DNA of 64,000 nucleotides, from assembly GCF_003019275.1 (NCBI RefSeq), contig NZ_CP027848.1:620001-684000 (forward strand), written 5' to 3'. Position numbers and translations under genes: made by a program. The stretch comes from Staphylococcus muscae (GTDB lineage Bacteria > Bacillota > Bacilli > Staphylococcales > Staphylococcaceae). This document shows positions 59,805 to 64,000 of this stretch, piece after piece (within the stretch, counting starts at the first letter, position 1; each line of letters opens with the position of its first letter). The notes beneath the pieces were generated by a model. That model worked only from the letters and a program-made list of their open reading frames with translations. It was not told where the DNA came from and made no database searches.

Positions 59805-60761
59805 GTGAAAGTATTTACTGAAAAAGAAGTCATGATGACATATCATATGTCGGATGCAATACAAGATATTGAAAATTTATTTCAAAATATGGACGACGTT
59901 AGCCAAACGTCTCGTGTTGTCATACCAACTGGTGAAGGAGCAAAGTCGATGCTGTATATGCCTTGTATCCATTTTGGCAAACAACAAGGGATCATTAAAA
60001 TAACATCTATAACACCCGAAAACCCGCAACATAATCGACCTACAACACAAGCTAATATAGTTATCACTGATTTAAAGACTGGTGAACATGTCGCAAGTAT
60101 GGATGGGAGTTATTTAACACGCTTGCGCACAGGTGCTTTAAGTGGTATTGCTACAAAATATATGAGTCGTCCCGACAGTAAAACACTAGGTATGATTGGA
60201 ACTGGCGGTATGGCTTATGAACAATTGTTAGGAAATCTAGAAGTACGTCCAATAGAAAAAGTACTATTGTACAATCGTACTTCTGAGAAGGCACATGCGT
60301 TCAAAGCACGAATTGCCGATAAACATCCAAGCATTGAATTCGAAGTCGTTTCAACTGTCACCGAACTTGTAAGACAGTCTGACATTATCAATTGCCAAAC
60401 ACAGTCCACATCACCTGTTTTCAATGCAAATGATATACAATCCGGTACACATATTAATGGTATCGGATCATATCGTCCAGAGATGAAAGAGATGGACAAC
60501 CGCCTCTTTCCCACAGCTTCACAAATAGTTTTCGATGACTTAGAAGGTGTAAAGGAAGAAGCTGGTGAGTTTATTGAAGCAGATAAACAAGGACTATTTT
60601 CTTTTGATCACCATGATGATGACTTAAAAGGTGTATCATTAAACGGGAAAATTCAACGTAATAATGAAGATATCACTATTTTCAAATGCGTCGGCGCTGC
60701 ACACTTTGATTTAGCTGTTGCGCTTGGGACATGGGAAAAATTCAATAAAAACCATAATTAA
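59805..60761 (+). CDS. Ornithine cyclodeaminase / mu-crystallin family protein
   Basis: 318 residues, NAD(P)-dependent. Conserved features: GEGAKSMLYMPC, GIIKITSITPENPQHNRPTTQANIVITDLKTGEHVASMDGSYLTRLRTGALSGIATKYMSRPDSKTLGMIGTGGMAYEQL, which covers the substrate part and the Rossmann GxGxxA-like motif (GTGGMAYEQ). Members include ornithine cyclodeaminase, alanine dehydrogenase and SbnB; the substrate cannot be fixed. No siderophore genes are near, so it is not an SbnB operon. The start is a GTG 6 nt beyond AAAGGGAG. Confidence 0.9.
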   Translation: MKVFTEKEVMMTYHMSDAIQDIENLFQNMDDVSQTSRVVIPTGEGAKSMLYMPCIHFGKQQGIIKITSITPENPQHNRPTTQANIVITDLKTGEHVASMDGSYLTRLRTGALSGIATKYMSRPDSKTLGMIGTGGMAYEQLLGNLEVRPIEKVLLYNRTSEKAHAFKARIADKHPSIEFEVVSTVTELVRQSDIINCQTQSTSPVFNANDIQSGTHINGIGSYRPEMKEMDNRLFPTASQIVFDDLEGVKEEAGEFIEADKQGLFSFDHHDDDLKGVSLNGKIQRNNEDITIFKCVGAAHFDLAVALGTWEKFNKNHN

Positions 60762-60785
60762 TTGAAAGTTGGGACATAGACACGA

Positions 60786-60836
60786 TTTAAAAGGCGTCTG
60801 AAATGAAAGTACTTTTTCACTTCAGACACCTTTTAT
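60786..60836. terminator. Bidirectional terminator between cyclodeaminase and GDPD genes
   Basis: AAAAGGCGTCTGAA / TTCAGACACCTTTT imperfect stem between convergent genes, T tracts on both sides. Confidence 0.82.
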
Positions 60837-60899
60837 CGATTTATCAGAGCAGAAATAAATGATGTGTCTCTCTATTCCAGCTCCCCTTTCACTTTATAG

Positions 60900-61643
60900 T
60901 TATAATTTAAATATTTCATCCGGTATATCAGATATAACGCCATCAATACCGAGCTGAATTAACTTTTTAGCAGTTTGCGCATCATTCACCGTATAAGGTA
61001 ATACTTTCAAATTGGCATCATGTGCACGCTTCACAAATTTCTTGTTAACGAGTTGATAATTAGGGTTCACATAATCTGCATATTCTGCAATATCACAAAA
61101 ATCAGGTTGTTTCAGCCAATATTTTCTTTTGCTGATGAGTACACCGTAATGAATATATGGCACTTGATGCTGTATCTCTTTTATAAATGATTGATCAAAT
61201 GATTGAATAATAATTCGATTAATCGGGAAATCATGATGTATTATTTTTTGAATCATTAACGCCCCAATATTGGGATATTTGCTTGGCTTTTTCACTTCAA
61301 TCAGCAACGTTTTTGAGTAGTTCTTACACAAGGTCAAAATTTCATCAAAAGTCATAATTGGCGCATCAATGTCACCCTTCATTTGTGCATTGAAGTTAAA
61401 GACTCTTAAATCTTCTAATGTAAAGTCTTTAATGGCACCTTTTCCATTCGATGTTCGATCTATTGACTCATCGTGAATTCCAACGAGCATTCCATCTTTC
61501 GTCATATGTAAATCAATTTCTAACATATCGATATGTTGACTGAGTGCTGCTTGATACGCAAGCTTTGTATTTTCAGGATAACGCTGAGATAGTCCACGAT
61601 GTGCAATCACCTGAAATGACTTATTAGGTCTCAACAATTTCAT
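60900..61643 (-). CDS. Glycerophosphodiester phosphodiesterase (GlpQ/GDPD family)
   Basis: Hydrolyses glycerophosphodiesters to glycerol-3-phosphate and alcohol. 247 residues, TIM barrel: IAHRGLSQRYPENTKLAY (catalytic His), DMLEIDLHMTKDGMLVGIHDESIDRTSNG (metal ligands and second catalytic His), LLIEVKKPSKYPNIG, and PYTVNDAQTAKKLIQLGIDGVISDIPD. No signal peptide, so a cytoplasmic form. It may recycle lipid or teichoic acid head groups. Confidence 0.93.
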   Translation of the reverse strand: MKLLRPNKSFQVIAHRGLSQRYPENTKLAYQAALSQHIDMLEIDLHMTKDGMLVGIHDESIDRTSNGKGAIKDFTLEDLRVFNFNAQMKGDIDAPIMTFDEILTLCKNYSKTLLIEVKKPSKYPNIGALMIQKIIHHDFPINRIIIQSFDQSFIKEIQHQVPYIHYGVLISKRKYWLKQPDFCDIAEYADYVNPNYQLVNKKFVKRAHDANLKVLPYTVNDAQTAKKLIQLGIDGVISDIPDEIFKL

Positions 61644-61715
61644 AAACTGCCCTACTTTCTTTATAAAAAATAATATATCTTTAATTTATCATATTTAGAA
61701 TCGGAGTGACTTAAA

Positions 61716-62168
61716 TTGATACAACATACTTTTACAACAACCGTCTCATGGCAAGGTGGACGCAATGAAGTAGGTCACTTGAATGGTGACATTCTTGAAC
61801 ATGACGTATCGATTCCATCATCGTTAGGCGGTACAGGGAAAGGAACGAATCCAGATGAACTGCTCGTTGCAGCAGCATCCAGTTGTATGACAATCTCACT
61901 TGCAGCTGCTTTGGAACGTGCACATCTCACGCCTACCAAAATTGAAATGCAATCTGATGGACATGCTGTATTTGATCAACAACAATTTCAAATGAAAAAA
62001 ATCACTCATTATCCTAAAATTTTTCTTTCGAATGAACAAGATATTAAAAAATTAGAACGTCGTATAACACATCTCATTAACATTGCAGATAAAAATTGCA
62101 TGGTATCAAATAGTTTGAAAGGCAACGTGCAGATCGATGTTATACCTCAAATTGTCCATTGTTCATAA
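61716..62168 (+). CDS. OsmC/Ohr family peroxiredoxin
   Basis: 150 residues. Domain features: GGTGKGTNPDELLVAAASSCMTISLAAALERA (first Cys) and NIADKNCMVSNSLKGNVQID (second Cys), the OsmC/Ohr redox pair that reduces organic hydroperoxides. Sequence order fits SACOL1771-type (YhfA/OsmC) members rather than Ohr. The start appears to be TTG, 8 nt after CGGAG. Confidence 0.9.
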   Translation: MIQHTFTTTVSWQGGRNEVGHLNGDILEHDVSIPSSLGGTGKGTNPDELLVAAASSCMTISLAAALERAHLTPTKIEMQSDGHAVFDQQQFQMKKITHYPKIFLSNEQDIKKLERRITHLINIADKNCMVSNSLKGNVQIDVIPQIVHCS

Positions 62169-62198
62169 ATATCTATCACAATCCCAACAAAATTAGGT

Positions 62199-62251
62199 AG
62201 TAGGATAGAAATCTTCATACTTACAAAAGATTTCATGGTCCTACCCTTTTT
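62199..62251 (+). terminator. Terminator of the OsmC gene
   Basis: GTAGGATAGAAATCTT / AAGATTTCATGGTCCTAC imperfect stem followed by CCTTTTT. Confidence 0.83.
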
Positions 62252-62349
62252 ATTTTCAGTTGCACTGTCAAATTGTATGATATTATACACTGTTATTTTA
62301 TCTGAAAATTTGTTAAAATGAAAAAATATACCGATTGGGAGGTAAAACT

Positions 62350-63510
62350 ATGTATACTCATCACTCTTTACTTTTAACACCCGGACCAACGCCCGTCCCT
62401 AACAAAATACAACACGCTATGAATTTACCTATGGTTGGACATCGTTCAAGTGACTTTGAAGCCATTGCAAAACTGGCATTTTCAGGCTTAAAACGCGTTT
62501 TCGGTGCATCTCATGACGTCATTATATTAACTTCTAGCGGTACGAGTGCATTAGAAGCTAGTATGCGCAATCTAATAAATCCTGACGATCATATTGTTGT
62601 CATCGTATCAGGTGCGTTTGGAGCACGTTTCCAACAAATTGCAGAGGCTTATTCACATCATCTTCATGTCTTCAATGTCGAATGGGGTGAATCATTCAAT
62701 ACGGAAGACGTATTAACATTCATTCAATCGATTGATCATCCAATTACTGCTGTCTTCACACAATATTGTGAGACATCTACGTCTGTACTTCATCCAGTTG
62801 CCGAACTTGGACATAGTTTAAAGCAGTTTAATCCAGATATCTACTATATTGTTGATGGCGTAAGCTGTATCGGTGCTGTCGATGTAGATATGGAAAGGGA
62901 TCAGATTGATGTGTTAGTTGCTGGCAGTCAAAAGGCAATGATGTTACCACCTGGACTTGCATTTGTCGCATACAATGATCGTGCTCGTACACGATTTTCT
63001 CAGACAAACAGTCCAAGCTTTTATCTGAACTTATCAAAACATCTATCATCGCTGGAAGCAAGTACAACGCCCTATACACCGAATGTCCCAGCCTTTCGTG
63101 GCGTTGTGCAATATAGCCAAATGATCAAAGAAGAAGGATTCCAACATGTAGTCAAGCGTCATAATGTGATACGTGATGCGTTAAGAAAGGCACTTAAATC
63201 ACTGTCTCTAGATTTGCTCGTCAATGATGATGCTGCCTCACCCACTGTAACTGCATTTGTTCCAAAAGATCATGACGAATTAGTATATATTAAAGAACAG
63301 TTAGCGAAGACATTTAACATCACAATTGCAGGCGGCCAAGGTAAATTAAAAGGGCATATATTACGTGTTGGACATATGGGTTTCATATCACCGAATGACC
63401 TATTACCTTTTGTTTCAAGTCTTGAGATGATTTTAAGTACTTATCGCAATGAAAACTATATCGGTAAAGGCACAAAAGCATTTTTGGAGGGAATTTATCA
63501 TGAATTATAA
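62350..63510 (+). CDS. Class V aminotransferase (serine-pyruvate/phosphoserine type)
   Basis: PLP aminotransferase of 386 residues. LLLTPGPTPVPNKIQHAMNLPMVGHRSSDF at the start, ILTSSGTSALEASMRN (PLP phosphate), YIVDGVSCIGAVDVDM, and the PLP lysine in VLVAGSQKAMMLPPGLAFV. It is of the alanine-glyoxylate/serine-pyruvate type, not canonical SerC, but its coupling with serA suggests it acts in serine metabolism, possibly as the phosphoserine aminotransferase (inference). I use the ATG at 62350, 7 nt after GGGAGG. The last 11 bases overlap serA. Confidence 0.92.
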   Translation: MYTHHSLLLTPGPTPVPNKIQHAMNLPMVGHRSSDFEAIAKLAFSGLKRVFGASHDVIILTSSGTSALEASMRNLINPDDHIVVIVSGAFGARFQQIAEAYSHHLHVFNVEWGESFNTEDVLTFIQSIDHPITAVFTQYCETSTSVLHPVAELGHSLKQFNPDIYYIVDGVSCIGAVDVDMERDQIDVLVAGSQKAMMLPPGLAFVAYNDRARTRFSQTNSPSFYLNLSKHLSSLEASTTPYTPNVPAFRGVVQYSQMIKEEGFQHVVKRHNVIRDALRKALKSLSLDLLVNDDAASPTVTAFVPKDHDELVYIKEQLAKTFNITIAGGQGKLKGHILRVGHMGFISPNDLLPFVSSLEMILSTYRNENYIGKGTKAFLEGIYHEL

Positions 63511-64000
63511 AGTACTAGTTGCTGACCCCATCTCTGATGATGGCTTACATCAACTACATGCAGATGGTGCATTCGAAGTCGTTCATAAAACTGGATTAAC
63601 TGAAAACGAACTCATTGCATTTATTCCAGATTACGATGCTTTAATCGTACGAAGTCAAACCCAAGTAACAGCGACAGTTTTAAAAAGTGCAGATCGATTA
63701 AAAGTTGTCGCAAGGGCTGGCGTCGGCGTGGATAATATTGATATTGATACCGCAACAAAAGAAGGCATTATCGTGATCAATGCACCTGATGGCAATACCA
63801 TTTCAGCAACAGAACATTCTGTCGCTATGTTATTAAGTATGGCGAGAAATATTCCCCAAGCACATGCATCTCTCAAGCGAGGTGAATGGGATCGGAAGAC
63901 GTTCCGTGGAACAGAATTGTACCAAAAAACATTAGGCGTTATCGGAACAGGACGAATTGGTATTGGTGTAGCAAAGCGTATGCAAAGTTTTGGCATGAAT
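63500..64000 (+). CDS. serA: D-3-phosphoglycerate dehydrogenase, 3' end outside window
   Basis: First enzyme of serine synthesis. Starts MNYKVLVADPISDDGLHQLH; the visible 167 residues include the substrate-domain ALIVRSQTQVTATVL, ARAGVGVDNIDIDTATKEGIIVINAPDGNTISATEHSVAMLLSMARN, and the beginning of the NAD-binding motif (LGVIGTGRIGIGVAKRM). The GGAGG ribosome binding site lies 10 nt before its ATG, inside the aminotransferase gene, and the two overlap by 11 bp (ATGAATTATAA), so they are coupled. Cut by the right edge. Confidence 0.95.
   Translation, partial: MNYKVLVADPISDDGLHQLHADGAFEVVHKTGLTENELIAFIPDYDALIVRSQTQVTATVLKSADRLKVVARAGVGVDNIDIDTATKEGIIVINAPDGNTISATEHSVAMLLSMARNIPQAHASLKRGEWDRKTFRGTELYQKTLGVIGTGRIGIGVAKRMQSFGMN

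Noticed and set aside
63655-63996. Open frame antisense to serA
   Set aside because: Fully inside conserved serA; no ribosome binding site.

Overview
The window is a stretch of low-GC Firmicutes core chromosome, almost certainly Staphylococcus. The evidence is the combination of msrR/msrA/mprF, parE-parC, plsY, SosA-lexA, a SarA-family regulator, an Nuc-type nuclease, EzrA and rpsD, all most similar to staphylococcal proteins I recognise. ParC has Ser80 but Asp84 rather than the Glu84 of S. aureus, and ptsG lies directly beside glcT. Both point to a non-aureus species, possibly of the S. intermedius/pseudintermedius group; that assignment is inference.

Layout. 1-3.9 kb: an SOS-controlled Y-family polymerase (cut by the left edge), a short Spo0M-like protein, a tautomerase, the LCP protein MsrR and MsrA. 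3.9-12.5 kb: MprF, an AI-2E-type permease, the glucose PTS permease with its antiterminator GlcT and an RNA antiterminator between them, and the amino acid:Na+ symporter AlsT. 12.6-17 kb: topoisomerase IV (parE-parC) behind an SOS operator. 17-18.5 kb: an intergenic region with a possible small RNA, then plsY and a HesB-like gene. 18.5-24.3 kb: thioesterase, aconitase, a betaine transporter and MscL. 24.37-26.16 kb: a complete ISL3-family insertion sequence with an 8-bp target duplication, sitting exactly between mscL and sbcC. 26.2-36 kb: sbcDC, ccdC, a UPF0154 protein, transketolase, DUF896, sosA, lexA and guaC. 36-40.4 kb: rpsN and rpmG paralogues facing away from each other across two Zur-like operators, then katA with a PerR box, a lysine-type permease and an unknown gene. 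40.4-46.2 kb: a HAD phosphatase, hom-thrC-thrB and a divergent aspartokinase. 46.2-48.5 kb: a SarA-family regulator, a membrane-anchored thermonuclease and two tiny membrane proteins, probably at a rearrangement junction relative to S. aureus. 48.5-64 kb: ackA, a YtxK-like methyltransferase, tpx, an RDD protein, sppA, a TSUP permease, nifS-thiI, ezrA, fRMsr, rpsD with its leader RNA, an ornithine-cyclodeaminase-like enzyme, a GDPD, an OsmC protein, and a class V aminotransferase overlapping serA, which is cut by the right edge.

Themes. DNA-damage control is spread over the window: five LexA-type operators serve the polymerase, parE-parC, sosA and lexA. Oxidative-damage repair recurs (MsrA, fRMsr, KatA, Tpx, OsmC). 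Metal-dependent control is suggested by Zur-like, PerR and weaker Fur-like sites. Amino acid metabolism is represented by hom/thrCB/aspartokinase, the permease and serA, with CodY-like sites near two of them.

I see no CRISPR array, tRNA, rRNA, prophage, restriction system or toxin-antitoxin pair. Nothing here is a clear new defence or mobile system. The parts least explained by known genes are the insulated insertion sequence with its nested inverted repeat, the Zur-like site pair at rpsN/rpmG, the possible small RNA next to parE, and the small genes around 46-48.5 kb.
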